The notes below the pieces were generated by a model. The model ran no database searches. It saw nothing but the letters and a program-made list of their open reading frames with translations, and was not told the origin of the DNA. From the NCBI GenBank assembly GCA_019419555.1, contig DXZR01000003.1:1-64000 (forward strand): a stretch of DNA of 64,000 nucleotides. The letters are read 5' to 3'. The translations under genes and the position numbers were made by a program. Of this stretch, positions 1 through 7,817 are shown one piece after another. How positions within the stretch are numbered: position 1 is the first letter of the stretch; each line of letters begins with the position of its first letter. The DNA is from Collinsella sp. Lineage in GTDB: Bacteria > Actinomycetota > Coriobacteriia > Coriobacteriales > Coriobacteriaceae.

Positions 1-55
1 GCACCTGAAGAAGGTCGCCGCCGGCGAGATCGTCAACAGCCCGCGCGAGTACTAG
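1..55 (+). CDS. C-terminal end of a truncated gene, possibly glucose-1-phosphate thymidylyltransferase
   Basis: Only the last 17 codons and a TAG stop (53-55) are visible, in frame 2. The peptide ends VNSPREY and begins HLKKVAAGE. The codons are strongly GC-ending, like rfbB and rfbCD at 1648-4243 and unlike the two genes directly downstream. RmlA proteins often end in a YGxYLxxVAxG-type stretch, and rfbA would be the missing member of the dTDP-rhamnose set here, so RmlA is a reasonable guess. The visible fragment is too short to prove it. A hairpin at 75-102 follows the stop. Confidence 0.4.
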   Translation, partial: HLKKVAAGEIVNSPREY

Positions 56-74
56 CGCAAGCTTGTTTTCTTTC

Positions 75-106
75 AGGGGTCACCGTTTATCTGGTGGCCC
101 CTTTCG
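75..106 (+). terminator. Rho-independent terminator-like hairpin
   Basis: Arms AGGGGTCACC (75-84) and GGTGGCCCCT (93-102) pair with one G-U, leaving an 8-nt loop and a short T-rich tail (TTTCGTT). It sits 20 bp after the upstream stop and about 45 bp before the DUF4869 gene. This suggests the two-gene insert is transcribed separately from the upstream sugar-nucleotide gene. Confidence 0.6.
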
Positions 107-150
107 TTATGATTACGTTGACCATAAAGACAATATGATTGGGAGTGGAT

Positions 151-588
151 GTGTTAAGCGTCTACTTTGGCGATATGCCAGAAGCGATTTACAACACAGC
201 GACATATTTCAAAAACTCTTACCGGTCTTCTTGGATTGCGGATCCCTATGCAGTCTCGATAATTAAAGATGTCGATCGATCGGATGTTGTCTCCGAAAAC
301 GTCATCGAAAGCCCTGTGCTTGGATCCATCTCTCCACTCCAGCTTTCTGGTGGCGTGAAAACGCTGCTGCTTATGAGATTTGATCGTAAGCAAATTTTTA
401 ACGCTTCTACCTGTGGTGACAACTGTGCCAAGTGGATTCTCGACATGGCGAAAGATCGCAAGCTCGTTGTGAATCTCTATCATGTGATGGACTTTGGTCG
501 CGAGGATTTTAAAATTAAAGTCGTGAATAGCGGCCGAATCGTTCACAACATGGCCGAATTGATTCACGAGTCGATTCCGTATCTGTAG
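151..588 (+). CDS. DUF4869 domain-containing protein
   Basis: A 145-aa soluble protein of unknown function. It reads as a full-length DUF4869 protein: it starts LSVYFGDM, has a central GSISPxxLSGGVKTLLLM stretch and the signature FNASTCGDNCAKWIL, and ends with a VVNSGRIVHNM segment. The GTG at 151 is chosen over an in-frame TTG at 139 because GGGAG (141-145) is well spaced and family members begin M-L-x-V-Y-F-G. It lies 9 bp upstream of a P-loop ATPase, with which I recall DUF4869 genes being paired in gut Firmicutes. Base composition is clearly more AT-rich than in flanking genes, suggesting transfer. No catalytic motif is evident, and its role is unknown. Confidence 0.75.
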   Translation: MLSVYFGDMPEAIYNTATYFKNSYRSSWIADPYAVSIIKDVDRSDVVSENVIESPVLGSISPLQLSGGVKTLLLMRFDRKQIFNASTCGDNCAKWILDMAKDRKLVVNLYHVMDFGREDFKIKVVNSGRIVHNMAELIHESIPYL

Positions 589-597
589 GTACTGCTT

Positions 598-1572
598 ATG
601 AACGGTTCGCATCTCGTTAAGATTTCCCGCCGCAGGGGAACAAAATATACCTTCACCATTAAGCGGAATATCACTATCGTACGTGGCGATAGCGGCACGG
701 GGAAGACGACACTGTTCGATATGGTCGCAGACTACATGCGAACGGGCGAGCAGTCGGGTGTTTCCTTGCAATGTGATTGTCCCTGTGTCGCTTTGACCGA
801 TTATGATTGGCGAAACCAGCTTTCGTCCGTTCATGACTCGATTGTATTTGTCGATGAGGGCTTAAAAGAGATTCATTCTGATGAGTTTGCCCATCATGTG
901 CTGTATTCCTCGAATTATTTCGTGCTGATCTCAAGGGCTGATTTCCCCAATCTTCCGTATAGCGTGGATGAGATTTACAAGATTAAGACGAGCGGAAAAT
1001 ACCATTCTTTCATCCCTGTTTATCAAGATCGCGGGAATCATCGTTATGCTATTTCCCGGTCGGCGCCAAAACAGGACTTTTCTATCCTTCTATGCGAGGA
1101 CAGTAAGTCTGGTTTCCAGTTCTTTGAACGGCATTTCGCTGACAGTGAGCTTACCTGTACTTCGGCCATGACGAACAGCGCGATTTTGCGCTGGTTGGAT
1201 CAGCATCTCGACGATCGCGTGTTTGTTGTTGCGGACGGAGCGGCATTTGGGTGCTATGCGGACCGCGTCCTTAAGCTGCAAGACATTCACCGCGATACTG
1301 TTACGGTTTGTCTTCCCGAGTCGTTCGAATGGCTTCTGCTGAGCTCCGGCGTAATTTCAGGGCTAGATGTTAAGACGGTTTTGGAAACCCCAGAAGCCTT
1401 TGTAAACAGTGAGAAGTTTAAAAGCTGGGAGGATTTCTTCTATAAGTACTTACGTGAAATAACTGAGGATTCGGTTTTTCACTACGACAAAGACTGCATT
1501 CCGGAGGCGTTTTGTACGGGAGGTAATTCTGCGAAGGTTATGGCTCTTATCGCATGCCGAAATGTCCGATAG
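598..1572 (+). CDS. P-loop ATPase with possible TOPRIM-like C-terminal domain, partner of the DUF4869 protein
   Basis: A 324-aa protein in two parts. The N-terminal half has Walker A GDSGTGKT (residues 30-37) and a Walker B-like SIVFVDE (81-87), so it should bind and hydrolyse ATP. The C-terminal half (about 160-280) alternates strand and helix. It has an acidic pair at the end of a strand (LLCED, E167/D168) and a later VVADGAAFG (D213), loosely like a TOPRIM fold, but a complete DxD motif is missing. Homologues in Clostridia are often labelled simply ATP-binding protein or, misleadingly, translation initiation factor. It follows the DUF4869 gene by 9 bp and is probably co-transcribed. Codon use is AT-rich relative to neighbours. 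Function is unknown; a defence or stress module is possible but unproven. Confidence 0.65.
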   Translation: MNGSHLVKISRRRGTKYTFTIKRNITIVRGDSGTGKTTLFDMVADYMRTGEQSGVSLQCDCPCVALTDYDWRNQLSSVHDSIVFVDEGLKEIHSDEFAHHVLYSSNYFVLISRADFPNLPYSVDEIYKIKTSGKYHSFIPVYQDRGNHRYAISRSAPKQDFSILLCEDSKSGFQFFERHFADSELTCTSAMTNSAILRWLDQHLDDRVFVVADGAAFGCYADRVLKLQDIHRDTVTVCLPESFEWLLLSSGVISGLDVKTVLETPEAFVNSEKFKSWEDFFYKYLREITEDSVFHYDKDCIPEAFCTGGNSAKVMALIACRNVR

Positions 1573-1647
1573 TTTTGTTGAATAGTGTCGCGTCGTCACT
1601 TCCTGCGGCATACTAAAGAAGCTGTACATGCTTCAGATTGGATTTTC

Positions 1648-2667
1648 ATGTCTGAGATCTTTGAACCCAAGAACATCATCGTCACGGGCGGCTGCGGCTT
1701 CATCGGCAGCAACTTCGTGCACTACGTCGTGAACAACCACCCGGGGGTCCACGTGACCGTCCTGGACAAGCTGACCTACGCCGGCAACCCCGAGAACATC
1801 GCCGGGCTGCCCTCCGACCGCGTGGAGCTCGTCGTGGGCGACATCTGCGACGCCGCCTTGCTCGATGAGCTGGTCCCCGGCCACGACGCCATCGTGCACT
1901 ACGCCGCAGAGAGCCACAACGACAACTCCATCGCCGACCCCGAGCCGTTCCTGCGCACCAACGTGGAGGGCACTTTCCGCCTGCTGGAGGCCGTCCGCAA
2001 GTACGGCATCCGCTACCACCACGTCTCCACCGACGAGGTCTACGGCGACCTGGCGCTCGACGACCCGGCGAAGTTCACCGAGGAGACGCCGTATCACCCG
2101 AGCAGCCCGTACTCGAGCACCAAGGCGTCCTCCGACATGCTGGTCCGCGCCTGGACCCGCACCTACGGCCTGCGCACCACGATCTCCAACTGCTCCAACA
2201 ACTACGGCCCCTACCAGCACGTGGAGAAGTTCATCCCGCGCCAGATCACGAACATCATCGACGGCGTCCGCCCCAAGCTCTACGGCCGCGGCGAGAACGT
2301 CCGCGACTGGATCCACACCGAGGACCACTCCTCGGCCGTCTGGGACATCCTGACCCGCGGCCGCACGGGGGAGACCTACCTCATCGGCGCCGACGGGGAG
2401 AAGAACAACATCACCGTGCTCCGCATGATCCTCGAGGCGATGGGAAAGGATCCCGAGGACTTCGACTGGGTCGCCGACCGCCCCGGCCACGACCGCCGCT
2501 ACGCCATCGACAGCACGAAGCTCCAGCGCGAGCTGGGCTGGAGGCCGGCGCACACCGACTTCGCCGGGGGCCTCAAGGCCACCATCGACTGGTACGTCGC
2601 CAACGAGTCCTGGTGGCGCCCGGCCAAGGAGGCCACCGAGGCCAGGTATAAGGCGCAGGGCCAGTAG
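1648..2667 (+). CDS. rfbB: dTDP-glucose 4,6-dehydratase
   Basis: Converts dTDP-D-glucose to dTDP-4-keto-6-deoxyglucose, the second step of dTDP-L-rhamnose synthesis in the cytosol. The extended short-chain dehydrogenase fold is clear: NAD-binding GGCGFIG (residues 14-20), STDEVYGD with the catalytic TDE (about 128-130), and Tyr155/Lys159 in YSSTK. At 339 aa it is full length. The ATG at 1648 fits the family start (NIIVTGG a few residues in); an upstream in-frame GTG at 1585 would add 21 unrelated residues. Composition switches abruptly to very GC-rich at about 1650. The fused rfbC-rfbD gene follows after 121 bp containing a strong hairpin. Confidence 0.93.
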   Translation: MSEIFEPKNIIVTGGCGFIGSNFVHYVVNNHPGVHVTVLDKLTYAGNPENIAGLPSDRVELVVGDICDAALLDELVPGHDAIVHYAAESHNDNSIADPEPFLRTNVEGTFRLLEAVRKYGIRYHHVSTDEVYGDLALDDPAKFTEETPYHPSSPYSSTKASSDMLVRAWTRTYGLRTTISNCSNNYGPYQHVEKFIPRQITNIIDGVRPKLYGRGENVRDWIHTEDHSSAVWDILTRGRTGETYLIGADGEKNNITVLRMILEAMGKDPEDFDWVADRPGHDRRYAIDSTKLQRELGWRPAHTDFAGGLKATIDWYVANESWWRPAKEATEARYKAQGQ

Positions 2668-2690
2668 GCCGCACCCCGGCGAACCGCACC

Positions 2691-2760
2691 GCGGGGCGCC
2701 CGCGCGGGGCCGCAGGGCATGGGGATGATCCTGCGTCCCCGCGCGGGCGCCCCGGTTTCC
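2691..2760 (+). promoter_or_regulatory. Long GC-rich hairpin between rfbB and rfbCD
   Basis: Two 26-nt arms (2691-2716 and 2730-2755) are inverted copies with a single mismatch, separated by 13 nt. A short TTTCC follows, and the rfbCD ribosome site (GATAGGAG) lies about 20 bp further on. The T tract is too short for a classic terminator. It may act as a partial terminator, mRNA-end stabiliser or processing site setting the rfbB:rfbCD ratio. Confidence 0.55.
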
Positions 2761-2788
2761 CAACCTCTTCGATAGGAGCTTTTCCCAC

Positions 2789-4243
2789 ATGGCTGACATC
2801 GCATTCGAGAAGGACCTCTCCGTCGCCGAGACCGGCATCGAGGGCCTCAAGGTAGTCGACCTCGCCGTCCACGGCGACTCGCGCGGCTGGTTCAAGGAGA
2901 ACTGGCAGCGCGCCAAGATGACCGCCCGGGGCATCCCCGACCTCAGGGTCGTCCAGAACAACATCTCCTACAACGACAGCCGCGGCGTCACCCGCGGCAT
3001 CCACGCCGAGCCCTGGGACAAGTTCATCTCCGTGGCCCGCGGCAGCGTCTTCGGCGCCTGGGTGGACCTGCGCGAGGGCAGCGCCACCTACGGCAGGGTC
3101 TACACCTGCACGCTCGACCCATCGAAGGCCATCTACGTACCGCGCGGCGTGGGCAACTCCTTCCAGGCGCTCGAGGACGGCACCGCCTACACCTACCTGG
3201 TGGACGCCCACTGGTCCCTCGAGCTCAAGAAGACCTACACCTTCGTGAACCTGGCCGACCCCGAGCTCAACATTCAGTGGCCCATCCCGCTGGACCAGGC
3301 CACCGTCTCTGAGGCGGACCTGAACCACCCGTACCTCAAGGACGTCATCCCCATGGCGCCGAAGCGCACCCTCGTCACCGGCTGCAACGGCCAGCTGGGC
3401 CGTGCGGTCCGCGCGCTCGCCGAGGAGCGCGGCCTCGCCGGCAGCTTCGACTACTGCGACATCGACACCTTCGACATGTCCGACCCCGACGCCTATTCCA
3501 AGTACGACTGGTCGCTCTACGGCACCGTGATCAACTGCGGCGCCTACACCGCGGTGGACAGGGCCGAGACCCCCGAGGGCCGCGTGTCCGCCTGGAAGGC
3601 CAACGCGACGGGGCCGGCGCAGCTCGCCCGCACCTGCGCCGAGCACGGGATCACCCTAGTCCACGTGTCCTCCGACTACGTCTTCGACGGCACCGCCGAG
3701 GTCCATACCGAGGACGAGCCCCTCAGCCCGCTGTCCGTCTACGGCCAGACCAAGGCCGCCGGCGACATCGCCGTGGCCGGCTGCCCGCGCCACTACATCA
3801 TGCGCTCGAGCTGGGTCATCGGCGAGGGGCACAACTTCGTCAAGACCATGAAGGCGCTGTCCGACCGCGTCGCCGACCCGGGGGATAAGCTCACCCAGAT
3901 CACCGTCGTTGACGACCAACTGGGCCGCCTGACCTTCACGCGCGACATGGCCGCGGCCATCTTCCACGTGCTGGAGAACAAGGCCCCCTACGGCACCTAC
4001 GGCTGCACCGGCTCCGGCGCCGTGAGGAGCTGGGCCGATATCGCCCGCGCCGTCTTCGAGGCCGCCAACGGCAACGGCGAGAAGGTCTTGCCGGTTTCGA
4101 CCGCCGACTACTACGCGAACGCCGCGGGCCCCATCGCCCCGCGCCCGGTCCACTCCGCGCTCGACCTGTCCAGGCTCGAGTCGGTCGGGTTCCACATGCC
4201 CGACTGGGAGGAAGAGCTGGGGGAGTACCTCAAGACGCTCTAG
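2789..4243 (+). CDS. rfbCD: Fused dTDP-4-dehydrorhamnose 3,5-epimerase / dTDP-4-dehydrorhamnose reductase
   Basis: A 484-aa bifunctional enzyme for the last two steps of dTDP-L-rhamnose synthesis. Residues 1 to about 185 are an RmlC cupin epimerase (SRGWFKENW, VVQNNISYN, RGIHAEPWDKF, YVPRGVGNSFQ). From about residue 192 an RmlD reductase begins with the Rossmann motif TGCNGQLG, followed by INCGAYTAVD, SSDYVFDG and YGQTKAAGD with the catalytic Tyr/Lys. Such fusions are known in Actinobacteria, including bifidobacteria. Start is ATG 2789 after TAGGAG. GC-rich like rfbB and probably in the same operon; a bidirectional terminator follows. Rhamnose would feed cell-wall polysaccharide made with the nearby glycosyltransferase and ABC exporter. 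Confidence 0.92.
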   Translation: MADIAFEKDLSVAETGIEGLKVVDLAVHGDSRGWFKENWQRAKMTARGIPDLRVVQNNISYNDSRGVTRGIHAEPWDKFISVARGSVFGAWVDLREGSATYGRVYTCTLDPSKAIYVPRGVGNSFQALEDGTAYTYLVDAHWSLELKKTYTFVNLADPELNIQWPIPLDQATVSEADLNHPYLKDVIPMAPKRTLVTGCNGQLGRAVRALAEERGLAGSFDYCDIDTFDMSDPDAYSKYDWSLYGTVINCGAYTAVDRAETPEGRVSAWKANATGPAQLARTCAEHGITLVHVSSDYVFDGTAEVHTEDEPLSPLSVYGQTKAAGDIAVAGCPRHYIMRSSWVIGEGHNFVKTMKALSDRVADPGDKLTQITVVDDQLGRLTFTRDMAAAIFHVLENKAPYGTYGCTGSGAVRSWADIARAVFEAANGNGEKVLPVSTADYYANAAGPIAPRPVHSALDLSRLESVGFHMPDWEEELGEYLKTL

Positions 4244-4265
4244 CCGCTATTAACTTTTCGAGAGC

Positions 4266-4298
4266 AAAAGCCGCCGCTTGTTAACGGCGGCTTTTCTT
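4266..4298. terminator. Bidirectional terminator between convergent genes
   Basis: A perfect 11-bp inverted repeat AAAAGCCGCCG (4266-4276) / CGGCGGCTTTT (4285-4295), with A- and T-rich outer ends. It lies 22 bp after the rfbCD stop and 47 bp from the end of the convergent glycosyltransferase gene, so it can stop transcription from both sides. Confidence 0.85.
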
Positions 4299-4345
4299 GT
4301 TGGTGGCTATCTACGCAGTGGTGCCAATAGTTTTTTGCGGAAGAT

Positions 4346-5317
4346 CTACCTCTCGCTTGGCGTGGTGGCGGACCTGCCAGGCTGGTCGTCGTAGGCGTAT
4401 TTGCTGTACACGTTGACCTCCCACTGCTTTTTTTCGACCTTTGCCACGGAATCGAGGATGAATCCGGTTGCAAGGCTCAGGCCGCACAGGAACATAAACG
4501 ACGCGGCGAGCATGGCGGTGGGGAAGCGCGGGACGAGGCCGGTCTGGAAATATTCGACAACGATGGGCATGCCCAGGGCGAGGCCGAATACCGCGAACAG
4601 AAGCGCAACGAGGCTGAAGAACTTCAGCGGGCGGCAGTCCTTGAACAGCGTGCCGATCATCGCAACGACTTTAATGCCGTCGCTCACGGTATTGAGCTTG
4701 GACTCGGAACCTTCCGGACGGTCGCGGTACTCGATGGGCACATCTTTGATGCGCCAGCGGTGGTCGACGGCGTGGATCGAGAGCTCGGTTTCGATCTGGA
4801 AGCCCTCGGAAAGCACAGGGAAGGTTTTAACGAACGGGCGGCTCATGGCACGGTAGCCGGTCATGACGTCATCGAAGCTGTAGCCATAGATCCACTTGAT
4901 CATGGCGCGGACCAGATTGTTGCCAAAGCCGTGGAAGGCACGCTTGTTCTCCTCGGCATAGGTGCCGTTGGAAAGGCGGTCGCCTACGGTCATATCGGCC
5001 GTGCCGTTGAGGATAGGCTCGCAGAGGGCTTTGGCCGCCTCGGCGGGGTAGGTGTCGTCTCCGTCGACCATCAGGTAGCAATCGGCGTCGATGTCGCGAA
5101 ACATCTGGCGGCACACGTTGCCCTTTCCCTGACGGGGCTCAAAGCGCACCGTGGCTCCGTGTTCGGTGGCGATGCGTGAGGTATCGTCCGACGAGTTGTT
5201 GTCATAGACATAGACCGTAGCCTGCGGAAGCTCGCGGTGAAAGTCGTCGACGACCTTACCGATTGTGAGCGCTTCGTTGTAGCAGGGGATGATGACGGCG
5301 ATGGATTCAGAATTCAC
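4346..5317 (-). CDS. Membrane-anchored family 2 glycosyltransferase (polyprenyl-phosphate sugar synthase-like)
   Basis: A 323-aa GT-A-fold enzyme that probably transfers a sugar from a nucleotide donor to a lipid or glycan acceptor at the inner membrane face. The catalytic domain shows IPCYNEALTIG, YDNNSSDDT, RQGKGN and a DxD-type DGDDTYP, the pattern of dolichol/undecaprenyl-phosphate sugar synthases. Two hydrophobic segments in the last quarter (PLKFFSLVALLF and AMLAASFMFLCG) look transmembrane. The start is a GTG with AAGGAG 7 bp upstream. It is convergent with rfbCD and divergent from the ABC exporter, consistent with surface polysaccharide assembly. The exact donor and acceptor cannot be told. 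Confidence 0.85.
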   Translation of the reverse strand: MNSESIAVIIPCYNEALTIGKVVDDFHRELPQATVYVYDNNSSDDTSRIATEHGATVRFEPRQGKGNVCRQMFRDIDADCYLMVDGDDTYPAEAAKALCEPILNGTADMTVGDRLSNGTYAEENKRAFHGFGNNLVRAMIKWIYGYSFDDVMTGYRAMSRPFVKTFPVLSEGFQIETELSIHAVDHRWRIKDVPIEYRDRPEGSESKLNTVSDGIKVVAMIGTLFKDCRPLKFFSLVALLFAVFGLALGMPIVVEYFQTGLVPRFPTAMLAASFMFLCGLSLATGFILDSVAKVEKKQWEVNVYSKYAYDDQPGRSATTPSER

Positions 5318-5477
5318 TCAATGCTCCTTACACATTCAATCCTTGAAAGTATAGCCGTTTGGACTTGTCATCCTTAGATGTGGGTTAGTTCTCCAGTTTT
5401 GTTGCGCGAATCGTTTGCAGGGCCGTCGGGTCTATACTGTTCGTTTGTCAACGATTACGAGTAAAGGAGTTGCATCC
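5318..5477. promoter_or_regulatory. Divergent promoter region between GT2 and ABC exporter genes
   Basis: A 160-bp divergent gap. Plus strand: a TATACT -10-like box at 5433-5438 ahead of the exporter. Minus strand: a matching TATACT (plus 5349-5354) ahead of the glycosyltransferase. Neither has a good -35, so the assignment is tentative. No RNA gene or repeat is visible here. Confidence 0.35.
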
Positions 5478-6323
5478 GTGTCGGATCAGACAAAGCAACA
5501 AGAAACTCGCAGTCTGCCTGCGACGTTTGCTAAGAACGAATTTGAGAAGGACGCGTTTATCCTTCGTCAGCTGGTTACCAAGGATTTTAAGATCAAGTAT
5601 CGCCGTAGCGTTCTGGGCGTCGCATGGTCGGTGCTCAATCCGTTGCTGATGATGATTGTCATGGCCATCGTGTTCTCGACGATTTTTGCCCAGGGCCGCA
5701 ATGGCTCGATTACGCCCGAGATGTACCCGCTGTATTTGATCGTGGGTAACGTCACCTTTGCCGTCATGTCCGAGTCTACGAACCAGGCTCTGACGTCGAT
5801 CGTGGGTGCTGCCCCGCTGCTCAAGAAGGTTAAGGTGCACCGCTGGGTCTTCCCGGTGCAGAAGGTGCTCTTCTCGCTGGTTAACTTTGCCTTCTCTCTG
5901 GTCGCCGTAGCTATTGTTATGCTGTGGTTCCGTGTTATGCCTTCTTGGCACCTTATTCTGCTGCCTGTCTGCCTACTGCTGCTTATGTGCTTCTGCATGG
6001 GCCTGGGCATGATGCTCTCCGCCCTCACGGTCTTCTTCCGCGATGTCATGCATCTGTGGAGCGTCGTCATTACGGCGTGGACTTACATCACGCCTATTTT
6101 CTGGACGACCGACTTCGTTGCGCAAATGCCGCATCTCGTGCGCATTCTGGTCTATGCGAACCCCATGTATAACTACCTGCAGTTTATGCGCGATATCTTC
6201 CTGTTCCAGACTACGCCCTCGCTTATGACGTTTGGTATGTGCGTTGCTTGGGCGGTTCTTGCGCTTGTTATTGGCTACACCGTGTTCCATAAGTCCGAGC
6301 GCAAGTTCATCCTCTACATCTAA
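5478..6323 (+). CDS. ABC-2 type polysaccharide/teichoic acid exporter, permease subunit
   Basis: A 281-aa integral membrane subunit of a Wzm/TagG-type exporter that moves lipid-linked polysaccharide across the membrane. The N-terminal amphipathic region (FILRQLVTKDFKIKYRRSVLG) followed by about six hydrophobic helices is typical of the family, as is the NPMYNYLQFMRDIFL segment near the end. GTG at 5478 is chosen because AAAGGAG (5463-5469) is ideally spaced; longer upstream in-frame extensions lack this. The ATPase subunit follows 11 bp later, forming a two-gene operon. Together with rhamnose synthesis and GT2 upstream, it points to export of a rhamnose-containing surface glycan; that link is inference. 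Confidence 0.88.
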   Translation: MSDQTKQQETRSLPATFAKNEFEKDAFILRQLVTKDFKIKYRRSVLGVAWSVLNPLLMMIVMAIVFSTIFAQGRNGSITPEMYPLYLIVGNVTFAVMSESTNQALTSIVGAAPLLKKVKVHRWVFPVQKVLFSLVNFAFSLVAVAIVMLWFRVMPSWHLILLPVCLLLLMCFCMGLGMMLSALTVFFRDVMHLWSVVITAWTYITPIFWTTDFVAQMPHLVRILVYANPMYNYLQFMRDIFLFQTTPSLMTFGMCVAWAVLALVIGYTVFHKSERKFILYI

Positions 6324-6334
6324 GGAGTGCTGTG

Positions 6335-7102
6335 ATGACTGAATCTGTTGTTGATTACAGCGAGCAGCCTCTGGCTGTCGAGGTCGACGACGTCACCATG
6401 ATCTTTAACATGGCGTCTGAGTCGCTGACCAACCTCAAGGAGTACTTCATTAAGCTTGCCAAGCACGAGCTGTTCTTTGAGGAGTTTCGGGCGCTTAAGC
6501 ACATCTCGTTCGATATTCATCGCGGCGAAGTTGTGGGTCTGGTCGGCACCAATGGTTCCGGCAAGTCTACGATGCTCAAGATCATCGCTGGCGTGCTTGA
6601 GCCCAGTGAGGGCAGCGTTAAGGTGCACGGTAACATCGCGCCGCTGATTGAGCTTGGTGCCGGCTTTGACCCCGAGCTGACCGCCCGCGAGAACATCTAT
6701 CTGAACGGTGCCCTGCTCGGCTACACCAAGGAGTTCATTGACGCCAACTTTGACGGCATTATCGAGTTCGCTGAGCTGCAGAACTTTGTCGACATGCCGC
6801 TTAAGAACTTCTCCTCGGGCATGGTGGCGCGTATTGCCTTTGCAATCGCGACGATCACCGAGCCCGATATTCTGATCGTTGACGAGACGCTGTCCGTCGG
6901 CGATGTGTTCTTCCAGCAAAAGTGCGAGGCGCGTATTCAGCACTTTATCCAGAGCGGCGACGTGACGGTTCTGTTCGTTTCGCACTCCATGGAGCAGGTT
7001 GAGCGCATCTGCCAGCGCGCCGTTTGGATTGAGAAGGGCGACCTTCGCATGGACGGCCCGGTTGATGAGGTCTGCAAGGCGTACCGCGAGCAGTTCAACT
7101 AG
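6335..7102 (+). CDS. ABC polysaccharide/teichoic acid exporter, ATP-binding subunit
   Basis: A 255-aa ATPase of the Wzt/TagH type. Walker A GTNGSGKST (residues 71-79), the ABC signature as FSSGMVAR (about 159-166) rather than LSGGQ, and Walker B ILIVDE (179-184) are all present. The FSxGM signature and the GAGFDPELTARENIYLNG stretch are hallmarks of this exporter class. No C-terminal glycan-binding domain is present, as in short Wzt forms. The ATG at 6335 is preferred to GTG 6332, with AAGGAG overlapping the permease stop. It pairs with the permease directly upstream. Confidence 0.92.
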   Translation: MTESVVDYSEQPLAVEVDDVTMIFNMASESLTNLKEYFIKLAKHELFFEEFRALKHISFDIHRGEVVGLVGTNGSGKSTMLKIIAGVLEPSEGSVKVHGNIAPLIELGAGFDPELTARENIYLNGALLGYTKEFIDANFDGIIEFAELQNFVDMPLKNFSSGMVARIAFAIATITEPDILIVDETLSVGDVFFQQKCEARIQHFIQSGDVTVLFVSHSMEQVERICQRAVWIEKGDLRMDGPVDEVCKAYREQFN

Positions 7103-7156
7103 GTTATAATTACTAGCGCCTGGCACGCGTGCGCGTGCTTGGGCGTGCGGTTATTT

Positions 7157-7233
7157 GCTCCATTAGCTCAGTTGGATAGAGCAGGGGACTTCTAATCCCA
7201 AGGTCGACGGTTCGAATCCGCCATGGAGCACCA
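7157..7233 (+). tRNA. tRNA-Arg (anticodon UCU)
   Basis: A 77-nt cloverleaf including a genome-encoded CCA. The acceptor stem GCTCCAT/ATGGAGC is perfect, the D arm is GCTC...GAGC, the anticodon loop CTTCTAA gives UCU (reads AGA/AGG), and the T loop is TTCGAAT. There are non-Watson-Crick pairs at the top of the anticodon stem and inside the T stem. A TATAAT box at 7105-7110, overlapping the end of the ABC ATPase gene, may belong to its promoter, but no good -35 is visible. A strong terminator follows 10 bp downstream. Confidence 0.93.
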
Positions 7234-7242
7234 TCGTTTATT

Positions 7243-7276
7243 AAGCCCAGACCGCTTGGTGGTCTGGGCTTTTTTC
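7243..7276 (+). terminator. Rho-independent terminator after tRNA-Arg(UCU)
   Basis: Perfect 11-bp arms AAGCCCAGACC (7243-7253) and GGTCTGGGCTT (7261-7271), a 7-nt loop, then a run of T. It ends the tRNA transcript and also separates it from the convergent aroQ end. Confidence 0.9.
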
Positions 7277-7337
7277 ATCTTGTGTGTTGCTGGAGCCGAG
7301 CGCGAGCAAGCCGCTGCTGTTTGTTGGGGTTGGCATT

Positions 7338-7775
7338 TTACTTTTCGAGATGCTCTTTCAGCAGCTCCAACGCGTGGGCGTAGCCCTTCAGGCCCTCTCC
7401 GGTGATGGTGGCGAAGCAGGCCAGACGGGCGTAGCTCACCTGGCGGAAGTCTTCGCGGGTCTCGACTGCGCTAATGTGGACCTCCACAGCCGGGATGGCG
7501 ACGGCTTTGAGCGCGTCCAGGATGGCCACGCTTGTGTGCGTGTAGGCGGCCGGGTTGATGACGATGCCGTCGACCTTTCCGTAAGCCTCCTGGATCTTGT
7601 CGACGATGCTGCCCTCGTGGTTAGACTGGAAGACCTCGACCTCGTCGAAGCCCTGTGCGGCACCCGCTTCCTGGCAGATCTGCACTAAGCGGTCGTAGTT
7701 GTCGCTGCCATAGATGCCCGGCTCGCGAATGCCGAGCATGTTGAGGTTGGGACCGTTGATGACGAGTGCTTTCAT
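7338..7775 (-). CDS. aroQ: 3-dehydroquinate dehydratase, type II
   Basis: A 145-aa type II dehydroquinase, third step of the shikimate pathway (dehydroquinate to dehydroshikimate). Diagnostic motifs: INGPNLNMLGIREPGIYG at the N terminus with the active-site Tyr, FQSNHEGSIVD, NPAAYTHTS and EVHISAVETRE with the catalytic His region. Full length for this dodecameric family. ATG at 7775 with GGAAG upstream; the reading frame extends further but only through a repeat. It is the last gene of the minus-strand aromatic cluster, separated from aroEK by a gap holding a perfect palindrome. Confidence 0.95.
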   Translation of the reverse strand: MKALVINGPNLNMLGIREPGIYGSDNYDRLVQICQEAGAAQGFDEVEVFQSNHEGSIVDKIQEAYGKVDGIVINPAAYTHTSVAILDALKAVAIPAVEVHISAVETREDFRQVSYARLACFATITGEGLKGYAHALELLKEHLEK

Positions 7776-7817
7776 GGTTGCTTCCTTTGCGGTTGGGCGG
7801 GCGGTGCGGTGGAGCGG

